Of a stretch of DNA of 64,000 nt, positions 45,029-56,935 are shown one piece after another. Positions within the stretch are counted from its first letter, which is position 1. Each line of letters starts with the position of its first letter. The stretch lies in the NCBI GenBank assembly GCA_037367405.1, contig JAZKJV010010759.1:434001-498000 (forward strand). Reading direction: 5' to 3'. Position numbers and translations under genes: made by a program. The notes below the pieces were generated by a model that saw only the letters and a program-made list of their open reading frames with translations, was not told where the DNA came from and ran no database searches. The DNA is from Ottelia alismoides (taxonomy: Eukaryota; Streptophyta; Magnoliopsida; Alismatales; Hydrocharitaceae).

Positions 45029-46750
45029 TTTCTGAAATTGAGAATGCACTATATTAGAACATATAATCATATATTCAATTTAGTTTTATTTGATTAAGGC
45101 ATTTTAAATCAAATTAGTCTTGCTATGTCAACTATGAAAGTTTATTCCCTTATTCACTTTCAAAGTAGGAGATATACTTGCCGATATATCTCAAGCCAGA
45201 AATAGGATCTCCGCTTTAGCTTTGTTATATCCCAATAATATGAGAACTTGTGACTCCAATAAAGAGAAGCGGGAACACATTCCGCCTTGCAAGTCCAACT
45301 TACATTTTCCCAATTCGGTCTTTAATACCCAGGCCCACCACCCCTAAGGTGATGTTGACCCGTCATTAATTGAACCAACCGTCGTCAGGAATACAACTCG
45401 CTATGCACAATCCAATATCGCCCCAATAATATGAGGACTCGATATTGGGGTCACTACGCATACGTCCTTACTCTTTCGAGAAGCGACGAGCCCGATCCAA
45501 ATAGATCATATGCAGGAGCTATCACTTCGGACAGGCGTCTCCTACACATAATATCTGGCGACTAAACCCTTCGCCTTGATGGGAGACCATGGATGTCACT
45601 TACGTGATCCTACACCTCTTATTCAAATTCTAATTAATTAACATGAATCATATTCATATAATTAATTCTTCCAAGTAAATTATTAACTCTAATCATATTA
45701 GAGTATTCTAATTGAATATAATTAATTCAATCATATTTAATTAATTATCAATCCAATTTAATCAATCAAACTTGAATGTCTTACTTGAATATATATGGTA
45801 TTATTCTCAAAGTACGTATTAATTCGTATTTTAATAATTAGAAAAATACATCTTAATCCCTCGGACATTATCCCGGCCCTACCCGCTGTCATGGCCAGTA
45901 CCGACGGGAGTGGGACGGACCGCATACGTTGCAACCCGCTACCCCAACGATCCCCAACTAGACACCATATCCGCCTCGGGAAAGGATAATGCCAAATTGG
46001 TTAATTTGTACTTGATATGATCATCGATTCTTCAACCGAAATTGTACCATATAGTAATAATCAAAACATTTTTTATTATAAGGAAATTTGCTAGACAAAT
46101 TCCCAAATCCTATTCAAGCATCAAGTTTGAAGATTGCGGTTTCAATGATGATTTAGATCAAATCTAATCAATCAATTGGTTGGGGCCAAGTCAATTAGGC
46201 AAATAATCATGTTACAATATTTCACAAATATTTTTCAAGATTATTTCACGAAATTAACAATTAATTTCACTAATTGACAATCACTTGGTTCTAGATTAGG
46301 AATGTAATTTCAGTAATGACCCCTACTTACTAAAATTAACATATCGCAATCAATTTAGATCCAAATTAGACAAACTCAATTTTCAAATATTGCTAACTTG
46401 ATTTAGGACAGAAGCCAAGTGATGTTTCACGCATTTCGAGGCAGATGATAACAGTAATTAACTCTTTAATCATGTTAAAATCTACTGTTCCCGCAACAGA
46501 GCATATATGTTCATTAAAACATCCATATCTTGAGCATACGAAATCCGATTTACGCGAACTCAGATCCTATGATTTCCTTATTTAATGGGGAACAAAATCC
46601 AGTATTAAATTCATGTTTAAACAATTTAAACAGTGCCGAATTTATTTACTAAACAGATCTGCGAAATCAAATGCGATAAAAACTTTCGCGACCTAAACGA
46701 TCCCAAGTCGTCCTCGGTTTTTCGAATCATATTCGAAACCGTCGACCTAA
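45029..46750 (-). other. Copia 5' leader
   Basis: 1.7 kb of noncoding leader between primer site and gag. No credible gene; open frame 45795-45989 (plus) is not supported. A TTTCAG directly before the gag ATG suggests that the leader may be spliced. Confidence 0.6.
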
Positions 46751-46763
46751 GGCTCTGATACCA
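46751..46763 (-). promoter_or_regulatory. Primer binding site, tRNA-iMet type
   Basis: The minus strand reads TGGTATCAGAGCC two bases inside the 5' LTR, the standard initiator-methionine tRNA primer site of plant Copia elements. Confidence 0.9.
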
Positions 46764-46765
46764 CT

Positions 46766-49288
46766 TGAAGGATATGGTGAAATCCTCAAGCGCATCACGG
46801 AAGCGTGATCGTCGTATCGGATACGACGAAGAACGACTAGTCGTACTAGTTGTTCGATGCAGCGGAATTAAAAAAAATTATTCGATGGAACCACATGATC
46901 CGAGAACCATTCTCAAATCGTTTCATCTATAACCACAACAAGTATAATGCAATACCTCTTGAAGCATGGTTGATCAAGTCTCTAAGAGAAGAGACCTCCT
47001 GTCTCAAGTCCGATCGTCGGAGTAACGGCTTGCGAGCGCGGGGATGAGTCGCGGTGTCCTCGCAATCCAAGATGATCCAAGCGCGGTTGCTCCTGATCTC
47101 GTCGCACGAGATCGAACGTCTCCTTTGTGAGTGAAGCACTCCAAGTAGACGGATAACCGTAGAGCATCGAAGTGGCAGCACGATGGCGCAGGCATCGACA
47201 ATTCTCTCCACAAGGTATGGTGGACGGCCACCAAGAAGAGAGGGAGAGAGGACTGTCGAGTATGAGAAAGAGAGAGAGAGATGTGTGCTACAATAGCATG
47301 TAAAGAGAGAGAGTATGGTATGCCTCTCTATTTATAGGGTTTTAGTATCCATGGATCTCAATCCATGGGACATAAAAAATCAAAGGATGAGATTGATTTA
47401 TGTCAATCCAATGGTCAAGATTGTTGTTGGTAAAAAACAACTTGTGATTTAATTTTGATTAGATATATTTGATAAATCAAATATATATTAATACCAAATT
47501 AAACCAATCAAATAAGGAGTGAAAATACAAATGAGATCCACCTTCCCTATTATATGGAGTGGACGACCACCAATTCCATAAAGGAATTGGTGTCGCCACC
47601 TCCTTCCCATGTGGGGAGGGCAATCTCATGGATTCCCATGAGATTGCACATCTCCTTGTTTTTCTCTCAACTTATTTTCCAACAATTATTTGTTGGTATT
47701 TTATTCACCAAAAATAATTCTCAATTATTTTGGGAATATGGCAATCTTGACATTGGAAAATTGTGAATCATATTCACAACCCAAAACTAAATGTAATTTA
47801 CATTTTCAATTAATTAGACAATGTGTATCCAATACACATTAATAATTAATCTACAAATATAAATTATAAATATCTCTCTCTAATATATTATAAATCACAT
47901 TTCTAACATATTAGTAATAATTGGATATTACAATCCACATTATTCTTATCCATGTTAATTAAATACCATTTAATTATATTGGATAATCTCTCATACATCA
48001 TGATAATTAAATCACATTTAATTATCAATTTCTCTTTGCTTAGATCTTATGGAATTATTATTAAACCATTTAAGAACAATGCTATTTCTCCTCAGGTACT
48101 TGGAGATAAGGACAGGGCGATTGTATTATTCCACGTATAGTGTCTTGGATATTGAGATCACATCTCAAATCCAGATCCCATGGACCTCTCATAGATGCTT
48201 GAATAAATCAAGATCGTAAACCTAATCTTCTCATTGTATCTGAATCTCATTCAGATCAATGTCCAGTATATGGACTAAGATAAGGTCACTTCTCTAATGA
48301 GAGGAGTCACTAAAATCCAGACCTGTTTCATCACTCCCTCGGAATGGAAGCCTCATGGTTATACAATCGTTTATGATCAAATCACCCTTCAGGTATTCCC
48401 AATACCGGCACATCCTGCATACTGGAATACTCATGATCATCCCGAAGATATAGATCACTTTTACACTGTCATCTTCATAGTCTGATCATCAAGTTTCTCA
48501 ATCTTGGTCCTTGGGATATGGTATAGATCATATGCTTTCACAAAGCATATATCTTACCTCCAAATTCATATCATGCTTCTAAAGCATGATGACCAAGCAT
48601 GGAATTTGGTCAATCCCAATACCTCATGAGTGAGCTCATGTCTCCCGGTTCACAAGTGAACCTACATGATCCCTTTGAGAGATCATATTACTCATATGGC
48701 CTTACATGCACACCAGCTCGCCGGTGTATAGACCTTGATTAGGTCATCAACCTATTGGTCTGCCAAATGTACATACTCAGACATATAACAATACATCTGT
48801 CTCTGGTCAGAGGATGTTTGCCTGTGATGTGACAGTATTCATCATAGGTCTTTGGTTATCTCGATCTCGTTAAGTCAACTCATTGACTCATATAATATGA
48901 TACCTCTGAATCAATATTCCCATGCAGAGGACCTGCATCAAGAGGTCGATCAGATATCAGTCTAATGAGATAGGATTGCCATCTCCCACTCAGACTGGAG
49001 ATCACTACTTGTCTATCATTGATGATGCTTGATGAGTCCTCTATCTAACTCCTTAGATATTCATCCAAGCATCAGCCTCTATGATTCAATCAATGAATCA
49101 ACAGTTGTATGATTATCAAGTTGGCCATGGTACATAACCCTTATTGTACAGAGGGACCTTATAGTGCATTCATTCATTCAATATCAGAAAGGGTGTGAAA
49201 AACATAATCAATAACTTTTATTGATAAATCATTAATTACAATAACATTTATTGTAGGAATGGTTCGCTTTGGGCTCACATTGCTAACA
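46766..49288 (-). repeat. Copia 5' LTR
   Basis: 2523 bp, TGAAGGATATGG...GCTAACA in plus reading, followed by CTGTC. It should contain the element's promoter; no TATA box can be assigned with confidence in this AT-rich sequence. Confidence 0.93.
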
Positions 49289-49591
49289 CTGTCACCTATG
49301 TCTACCCGTAGAGCACAAAAGGGAGGAGAAATGGTGGCCAAGAAGGGTTCGAAATTGGGCTCGAAGGTGGCGGGTCAGATATGTACATGGTGGTGGCGTG
49401 CGTTTGGGAGCAAGAACACGCGCAAATGATGAAGATCTGGGGAGATCTGAGGGCTCGACGACGATCAAGAATGTACAGAGATGAATTCCCAAGAAGGAAT
49501 CGAGGGAAGAAGACGCAATGATGAGGCTCGGAAATTGGGCGAAATCGGGCTCGAATCAGGCTGTCAGAAGCTTGCAGGCCTCGGTCAGGGA

Positions 49592-49607
49592 GTTGACCGA
49601 GGTCAAC
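49592..49607. promoter_or_regulatory. Inverted W-box pair, 5' LTR copy
   Basis: GTTGACCGAGGTCAAC, identical to 24388-24403 in the 3' LTR. Confidence 0.55.
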
Positions 49608-49622
49608 AAGCGACCGCACCTG

Positions 49623-49642
49623 GTTGGTCCACATGGACCAAC
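49623..49642. promoter_or_regulatory. LTR palindrome, 5' LTR copy
   Basis: GTTGGTCCACATGGACCAAC: same site as 24412-24439 with the central CACGTG changed to CACATG, a CpG-to-CpA change. Confidence 0.6.
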
Positions 49643-52600
49643 CTGGAAATTCAGAGACAAAAATTGTTTGTAAAATCGAAATAAAATAGTAAATGAATTT
49701 ATTAATTTTAGAGTATAAAATTAAAAATGTTTATTATTCTATAAAGGATTTTATGGTGATTTTTATTTATTTTTATGAGGTGTTTAATTACAAATTACCT
49801 TTTACGCCCTATATAGGTGTATATATATATATATCTAGATATTTTATTTTTTTACTTTTGTATATTCAATTTATTTATTTTTGTTTATTATTTTATAAAT
49901 TTATAAAATATCTTTGTACACCCAAATATATTTTTATTTTATTTTTCTGATTATTTTGTACACTTAATAAAATATAAGTAGTAATTTTATAGGTATAGGT
50001 ATAGGTATTATACCTAGGTATGATGTATATAAGTATTTTATTTTTTGTTTTCTTGAGGTTTTTGTTCCTGTTTTAATGTACATATAAGTTATAAATAATA
50101 TTTACAAAATTATAAAAATATAAAATTATGAAAATAATGAAGAAATAATAAAATGAAAATTCTACTCTGTACAAGTATACAATAGGGGTCCAAAACTCAA
50201 CTTTCAAACCGTAGCTCCGCCAAATGCGAAACCACCTTCATTAAATAGATTATTTTAAATTATATACAAATTAAAGTGAGATTGATGCATTTCGAGCTTT
50301 TATGTGCAAGATACAGGTCTGGGAAGTTGGTATTTTGGATTTTTATTTAGATAATAACTTTTTATCTGTACAGTATTTTTGTATGAAATAAATTTTGTAT
50401 TTTTATTTATTTAATTATCTACAACTTTCATGTACAAGATTTATTTATTTGAGGTATAAAAAGTGGAACCAAAAATAGGTCCCAAAAATGAATAATGAAA
50501 GAATAAAATCAGTAGGTGTTTGGCCCTTATCTCCCCCTACTTTATTCCTTGTCGACCTATTCATCAAGATGCCTAGGTCTCAGAGTTTCGGGTCATAAAA
50601 TATTTACAATATTTATTCTTTTTCTTTTATTTTATTTATTCTATAATTTTGGCTTTAAATACATCATTTTACACACTACTTACATGCACATGCATGAATG
50701 CTAAGATGCTCTAATTAAGGGTATTTACATGCATTTGCTAGGGTTTTTGTGGCCAAAATGATAGAATAAAGATGATGAAATATGGATTCATCAATCAATG
50801 ACCATCAGATCATCGGATGAGGTCTAAATCTCCATCGTCGACCCTCAAAGGGGTATCAGGGCTCTGATATGCGACACATGAACAAGTGAACAGCCTGGAT
50901 CGTTTGCTTCAGTGTGATGAAAGGTTATATTGCATATTCACCCCCATTCATTTTGTGTATTTATACTTTAGTCGCTAAACTATCATCTGCCGCTTTAAAA
51001 TTCTTGTAATATTTGCACTGAACCCTCGCACTTAACTTTATTTGCACTTTAGTCCTTGCCAACAGGGCACATGTGGGTCCTCACGTGGTTTTTAGTGTAA
51101 TTGCACACATACCCCTCTGGGTTTGGGTATTTTTGTTTAGTCTAGTAAATTGAATATTAAGTGTTATATTTTTGAAAAAATTCATGCTCATACCTGGATG
51201 TTTTAGATATTACATTGATACCCTTGCCAGGCGGATATAATTTATAATTATGTGGGATATTTGCTTGTTTAGTCCTATAGTTTATTTGATGGGTTTGGGA
51301 ACCATATAAAACTTTGCTTTAGTTGTATTTATACCCCTTCTAGTATGTATTTTCCTTTTGTTTCCGTTTCTGACTAAAAATAGCTCATGTCATCTAAAAA
51401 ATCCTAAAAAACTAATTTAAATGGCCTATAACTATATCTATCTCATATATATATATATATATTTGTGGGGTATTTTGAGTTTATTTTCTATTTATAAAAA
51501 ATCATTTTGTGAGATATTTTTCACTATCTTCCTTAGAAAAATGCAAAAAATATAAAACTTTTCCTTAAAAATACAATAAATTTATTTCCTGCTTGTTTTG
51601 ATTTATTTTATCATCTAACCAAAAATCAAACAAAAATATAAAAGGAAAACCATAAAAATCTAAAAATACTAAAAACTTTATAAAAATTATAAAAAAATTC
51701 ATAATGATTTAAAAATATTTTCCTTTTTTCTACAACACATGCTTTTAAGTATTTTGAGTTAAAAATAGTTTTGAGATTTTCTGGTATGGTTTAATATTTT
51801 TAAACTCAAAATACTTATGTTTTTGCATTTCCTCATTATTTTGCATTTTTATTCAATTAAAACCTTAAATTTTGCAAAAAACCTTCAAAAATCATAAAAA
51901 TAGTGGAAAATATAAAAAAACACAAAAACAATTAATTTCCTAATTTTGATTATTTATTATATATTCTATCCATATACTATCTATATTATACATACACCTA
52001 CCTTTATATCTATAGTACCTTTTATATACATAAAGAAGAGAAACTAAAATTATAAAAAGAAAATACAAGAATATAAATTGAAAACATAAAAGAAAAATGT
52101 AAAACACAAATCCATAAAAAAATTATAAAATAAAAAACTCACAGAAACCATAATTTGGTTAAGTGATTGAGAGACATATTGTGCTTTTATTTTCTATCTT
52201 GCATTTCTCTACATCATTACTTCTGGAGATCGAGCCCTACTTGCTTGTCACTATACATTTTTAGTAGGGTATAGTAAATTTTAACTCCTACTATTAATTG
52301 ATTATATTTGTGTGGGTTAATTGTTGAAATCGCCAAGAAATTAGAGTAGTCGCCTCAACGACAAGCGAAGCTGATTTGTCATCTCATTTTAGCGACTCCG
52401 ATTTTTTCGCTTTTCATTGGGCGACAATATTAATCATATACTTTCTAAAATCATATATTAATATCTCAAATTCATGTCTTATTTCATAAATAAGATGATC
52501 ATACATGGAAGTCATTACAATCCTAAATTATCTCATGAGTAAGCTCTCTCTCCTGGTATATAGACTATTAGCATGTATGACTTCTTTGAGAGATCATACT

Positions 52601-53101
52601 TCTCACATGTCTTCATATGCACACCAACTCGTCGGTGTATGGATCTTGGTTAGATTACCAACCTATTAGTATGTCAAATGTGCACACTAAAACATATAGA
52701 TGCATATATGTCTCTGGTTAAAGGATTTGTGCCTGATCATGATAGTTACGATTCAAATCTTAGTTTATCTAAATCTCATCAAGTCAACTCTTTGATTTGA
52801 CTATTCTGACACATCCAATTAAAATTCTTATGTAGAGGACATGCATTAAGAAGTCGATCAGAAATCAGTCTTAGAGAAAGATTGTCACCTCTTTCTCAGA
52901 TTGGAGATCTTTATCGAATATCACATGTTAAGTCAGTTATGTCCTCCCAACTTCATGTCATTCAATGTGTCCATGGTAGATAATCCTAATTGTAAAAAGA
53001 GATCTTAGTATTCCCAATCATTTATTTCAAACAGACATGTTAAAACAAAAACCTTTGTTGTATTAATGGGTTGCCAATGGCTTACACTTCCAATAATAGA
53101 T

Positions 53102-53313
53102 TGATTATTAGTTTATTGTGCACCTATGATAGTGTTCTGTATGGTTTTGTATCAAGTCAACATTTGGTGTAGATTCTACAATAAAGTCGAAATTTGATTT
53201 TTACAAACCTATTTAGTTATTACCAATAGAAACAAGAGTCATCTTTTTCCATTAAAATGTTTCATCCATTATTGATATATCTTGACTGATGGAAAATTGT
53301 TGTAGGTGCAATG
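53102..53313. other. Short flank, possible intron or 5' region of the MULE fragment
   Basis: AT-rich. It ends in TTGTTGTAG directly before the MULE-like reading frame, which looks like a splice acceptor. Confidence 0.35.
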
Positions 53314-54050
53314 GGATGATATTACTTTATGTTAGAGATACATCATTCCGATTGTTTTAGTAACTCTTCTGAATATGTGAATGGTCGGGTTCATTTTATC
53401 GAAAATGTTGATGCGAACATGATGTCTTTTTTGAAATTGAGGGGTTTTTAACTTAGATTGGTCTAGACAAGAATAAGTGCAAGATGTGATATAAACCTAT
53501 ATCTACGAAGGGGTCGAAGTTAATTTTGATTGATTCAGATGTTGTAGTTATGACCATGTTGTCTAATCATAATGAGCTGGAACTTGTGATGATTATTATC
53601 GAATCTACAAATTGTAATGAGAAAGAGCAAAATCTTCTTCATCTTGAAGACAAAAATGATAAAAATCATCATGAGGATAATGATAGTAATACTTGTTCGG
53701 ATGTTCACGATGATGATATCAAGGGAGATATGAATGAAAGTGACAAGGATCTAGAAGATGCCAAAGGTACAGAAAAAACTGAAATTTATATTATTAGTTA
53801 TAATGGAGGATGAACTACTTATCATCCCATCATCTCTCATGATGATGACATGGAACTTTTTATCAATGACTATGATGTGGCATATGAAGTCCTTAGTGTG
53901 ATTAGTGGTAGTCAGGAGGAGGCATGCCATTCATATACAACGTTTCAAGAAGGGAGGAAATCTTGTCCAAATTTAGTTGTTGGAATGAAATTTACTGATT
54001 CGGCTGAGTTAAGAGAAGCAATGCAGTATGTAGCATCGGACATGACATAG
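53314..54050 (+). pseudogene. N-terminal fragment of a second MULE transposase
   Basis: Plus-strand frames with stops: EYVNGRVHFIENVDANMMSF, typical of the ubiquitin-like N terminus of plant MuDR transposases; the open frame 53526-53813 (LILIDSDVVVMTMLSN then an acidic stretch of D, E, H and N); and 53850-54050 ending PNLVVGMKFTDSAELREAMQ, the start of the MuDR DNA-binding domain. The remaining DNA-binding, catalytic and SWIM parts are absent, and the sequence soon meets the Athila-like LTR at 54111. It differs in sequence from the MULE at 9453-13420. Confidence 0.65.
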
Positions 54051-54577
54051 GTGTCATTGTTGAGTGAGGGAGAGAGATGTTGTTGGAGTAGAGCTTCTTC
54101 TGGATGATGTTGAGTAATGAATCTCCATTTCATCACCTTTATTCTATCATCTTAGCCTTAAAATCCTAGTAAATGAATGTAAATAACTTTAATTTGCATA
54201 AGTTAACATTCATGCATTGTTGTATAAATATTGTATAAAATACTGTTTTTAATGCCAAAATTATAGAATAATAAAAGAAAAGAAAAAAACTCTAAACCCC
54301 AATACATAGGTTTCTTGATGATTAGGTTGACAAGGAATAAAGGAGGGGAAGATAAGGGCCATCAATACAATAAAAATCCCTTTTATTTATTCATTCTTTA
54401 TTCATTTTTGAGATCTATTTTATTTTATACTTTTTACACCTCAAATAAGAAAACTTTATATATGAAAGTTATAGATAATAAAAGATAGGAAAATATAAAT
54501 TATTTCATACAAAATCAATATACAATGAAAAAGTTATACTCTGAATAAGATTCCAAAATCCTAACTTCCTAGACCCA

Positions 54578-54728
54578 TAAGTATTGGAAAGAGACCATAC
54601 GAACGGATCTTAGTTTTGTCGATATAAGTCCAGGATTGACCCAAGATAGATATGATTGGAGGCGAGGAATCCATTTTGCCGATCCTACTTAATTGTGGGA
54701 AAAAGGGTTTTTTTGTTGTTGTTGTTGT
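54578..54728 (+). mobile_element. Inverted 3' end of the LINE
   Basis: Plus-strand reading gives WKETIRTDLSFVDI, then QDRYDWRRGIHFADPT and a stop, the C terminus of plant L1 reverse transcriptases, and then the (GTT)n-type tail GTTGTTGTTGTTGT at the LINE's 3' end. The body of the same LINE at 54788-56388 is on the opposite strand. The piece, together with TATATTAC (54729-54736, the inverted target duplication) and about 50 bp of LTR, has been flipped. Confidence 0.8.
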
Positions 54729-54787
54729 TATATTACACAATAGAGGGTCCAAAACCTAACTTTCACACCTTAACTTCAAAAAATATG

Positions 54788-56388
54788 AAACCTAATTCCC
54801 TCCTTTAGCCGGCTCAACATCCCAACACTCGCATCTCCTAACTGGTGCATCGACTGATCTTCTTTGCAAATGTACAAACCATCTTAAGTGGTTTTCTCGC
54901 ATCTTATCCTCGATCGGAGCTACACCAACTTTCTTCCTACTTGCATCATTCCGAATCCGATCTTTACGTGTGTCCACACATCCACCTTAGCATTTTCATT
55001 TCTGCTACATTCATTCTCTGCACATGTCTATGGTTCACGGGCCAACATTCAGATCCATAAAGCATAGCAGGTCTCACAGCTGCTTTGTAAAACTTTTCTT
55101 TAATTTTTAAAGGAATTTTCTTATCACAGTGAGCAACAGAGGCTCCTCTCCACTTTAGTCAGCCTGCATTTATTCTATTAGTAACATCTCCATCAATTTC
55201 CCCATCATGTTGCAAAATAGATCCCATATATCTAAAGGAATCTCTCTTCTGAATGTTATCGTCACCAATCTTCACTTCGATTCCTTCACCATTTCTTCCA
55301 TCAAAGGTGCACTCCATATATTCTATCTTAGCCATACTTATACGAAATTCTTTAGTCTCCAACTCATGTCCCCAGACCTCAAACTTCTCATTTACTTCAT
55401 CTCTAGTCTCGTCAATAAACACAATATCAACAACAAATAACATACACCAAGGTAACACATCCTGAGTGTGACTTGTCAACTCGTCCATAATCAAATTAAA
55501 AAGAAATGGACTCAAAGAAAAACCTTGATGTAAACCAATGCTGAAGTCAAAATATCCAGTCTTCCAAGACAGGGTCCTTACACAAGATAAAGCCCTATCA
55601 TACATGTCCTTTATGAGGTTAATATATAGGACATGCACTTGTCTCTTCTCCAAAACTCTCCACAATATCTCTCGTGGGATAGAATCATAAGCCTTCATCA
55701 AATCAATAAAGATCATATGGAGGTTCTTCCTTTTAGCTCTATAAATCTCCATTGTTCTCCTCAGCAAATGGATGGCTTCAATTGTTGAGCGACCTGGCAT
55801 GAATCCGAATTGGTTTTATTTAACGTTGGAAACTTGCCTTAACCTTCTTTCGATCACACGTTCCCAAATTTTCATAGTGTGACTCATCAACTTGATACCT
55901 CTATAATTTGAACAATTTTGAATGTCTCATTTATTCTTATAAAGAGGCACCACGATACTCCTACTCTAATCTTCATGCATTTTCTTGCTTCGCCAAGTAA
56001 CATCGAATAGATTCGTAAGCCAAGTCAAACCACGCTTACCTAAAACTTTCCATACTTCTATAGGGATGTCGTCTGGTCCTACACCTTTCCCGGGTCTCAT
56101 ACCTTCAAAGCCTCCTCTACTTCCTTTCTTTGTATCTGTCTATAGCTTGCATGATTCAAGTAACTTTCACTACTAGCTAGATTACCCAAAGTGATCTCTC
56201 TATTTCCTTCCCTAATGAAAAGTTTATGGAAGTACTGCTCCCATCTAGTCTTTATATCCTTCTGAGTAACAAGCACATGACCTTCCTTGTCCTTATGCAT
56301 CTCACTTGAGAAAGGTCTTTCGTCTTTATTTCTCTTGCTTTGGCCAACCTGAACATATCCTTTTGTCCCTCCTTATAGTCGCTACTGC
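54788..56388 (-). pseudogene. 5'-truncated L1-type LINE reverse transcriptase
   Basis: Minus strand. From 56388: DMFRLAKAREIKTKD, then 56300-56097 (TQKDIKTRWEQYFHKLFIRE); a degraded stretch; 55800-55159 reverse transcriptase (MPGRSTIEAIHLLRRTMEIY, MIFIDLMKAYDSIPREILW with the first aspartates, LHQGFSLSPFLFNLIMD); and 54977-54792 the C-terminal region (RWFVHLQRRSVDAPVRRCEC). The catalytic YxDD reads FVVDIV, so one aspartate is lost. The endonuclease half is absent, the usual 5' truncation. The right-hand duplication GTAATATA is at 56389-56396. It lies inside the Athila-like LTR. Confidence 0.85.
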
Positions 56389-56915
56389 GTAATATACCGA
56401 CTAAAAATATTCATTTTATTCATGCTTTATTATTTTTATAATTTTATACTTTTATAATTTTTTAAATAGTATTTATAATATATGTACATATTAAAACCAT
56501 AATAAAACCATAAATAAAATACTAAAATAAAATAAGATATAAAAATATATACATGAAATACCTATATTTATACATATACAATAAATACACCTATTTATTT
56601 AAATGTATGTATTATATGAGAAAAATGTAACAAAATATATTTAAGTATCTAAAAATAAGTTATAATTTTATAAAATAATAAATTAAAATAATAAAAAATA
56701 CAAAGTAAAAATAAAATACCCTAAAACATATGTAAATATACCTATATATTAACCTTTAAAAGTAACTTGTAATTAAATACCTTTAAAAATATAAATAATA
56801 AAATAATAAAATACTTTAAAAAATAACAAATATTTTTTATTTTGTAACTTAAAATCAATACAATCATTTATTATTTTTATATTGATTTTATAATATTTTT
56901 ATGTCTAATTTTCTT

Positions 56916-56935
56916 GTTGGTCCACGTGGACCAAC
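56916..56935. promoter_or_regulatory. LTR palindrome, plus-strand Athila copy
   Basis: GTTGGTCCACGTGGACCAAC, a perfect 20-bp palindrome with a CACGTG centre, identical to the core at 24416-24435 although the two LTRs are otherwise considerably diverged. Confidence 0.62.

Larger units (their letters stand above)
38571..49288 (-). mobile_element. Complete Copia element, minus orientation
   Basis: 10.7 kb with LTRs at 38571-41095 and 46766-49288 (2525 and 2523 bp, visibly very similar, mid-90s percent by eye over the first 150 bases). It has a tRNA-iMet primer site, a purine tract, and Copia gene order gag, protease, integrase, reverse transcriptase, RNase H. The flanking duplication CTGTC is at 38566-38570 and 49289-49293. 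It lies inside the 5' LTR of the Athila-like element and is the innermost, youngest layer. The polyprotein frame is broken by stops and one frameshift. Solo LTRs of the same family are at 6434 and 17740. Confidence 0.95.
21816..50793 (-). mobile_element. Complete Athila-like Gypsy element, minus orientation, with a Copia element inside its 5' LTR
   Basis: LTRs at 21816-25573 (3') and 36236-50793 (5', interrupted by 38571-49288 plus one duplication copy) share ends TGATAAC...TTCATCA in plus-strand reading. The flanking duplication ATCAA is at 21811-21815 and 50794-50798. The primer site next to the 5' LTR matches tRNA-Asp, and a purine tract lies next to the 3' LTR. Gag and pol are on the minus strand in the order gag, protease, reverse transcriptase, RNase H, integrase, as in Gypsy elements. 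Gag and pol motifs plus the tRNA-Asp primer site suggest the Athila lineage. About 18.2 kb without the nested Copia. All coding regions are broken, so it is non-autonomous. Confidence 0.9.
36236..50793 (-). repeat. Athila-like 5' LTR, interrupted by a Copia element
   Basis: In plus-strand reading starts TGATAACGCGGTTTTTGC and ends ATATGGATTCATCA. LTR sequence proper is 36236-38570 and 49294-50793 (about 3.83 kb). The GC island is at about 37790-38570 and 49289-49660. The inserted Copia element duplicated CTGTC. Open frames in the island (such as 37823-38221 minus) repeat those of the 3' LTR but with changes that do not look coding. Confidence 0.9.
19580..52416 (+). mobile_element. Old Athila-like solo LTR, plus orientation, split by a nested element
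   Basis: Two halves, 19580-21815 and 50799-52416, total about 3.85 kb. The left half begins TGATGAATACCCATTTCATC, the same start as the Athila LTR read in its own direction, and continues colinear with it (for example AAATAAAGTAGGGAGAGAT, GAAAGTTAGGTTTTGGACC, the GTTGGTCTACGTAGACCAAC palindrome at 20710). The right half ends CGCTTTTCA. The flanking duplication TTGGG is at 19575-19579 and 52417-52421. There is no interior, so it is a solo LTR. It sits in the old Copia LTR and hosts the complete Athila-like element. Confidence 0.85.
17740..53096 (-). mobile_element. Old solo Copia LTR, split by nested insertions
   Basis: Two halves, 17740-19579 and 52422-53096, together about 2515 bp, match the 2.52-kb Copia LTR in order: the start TGAAGG with CGCATCACGGAAATG, the block AGAGACCTCCTGAATCAAGT near 17967, TACTTGGAGATAATATCG near 18967, CTGGAAGACTTTGATATA near 19490, and in the right half CTCATGAGTAAGCTC and GCACACCAACTCGTCGGTGT. 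It is flanked by ATAGA at 17735-17739 and 53097-53101. The right end has decayed from CA to TA. It is far more diverged than the other Copia LTRs here, so it is the oldest layer of the nest. Nearby open frames (for example 17934-18248) are LTR sequence, not genes. Confidence 0.85.

Noticed and set aside
51420..51470. AT microsatellites (also near 49820 and 63120)
   Set aside because: Ordinary dinucleotide repeats inside LTR sequence, with no sign of function.
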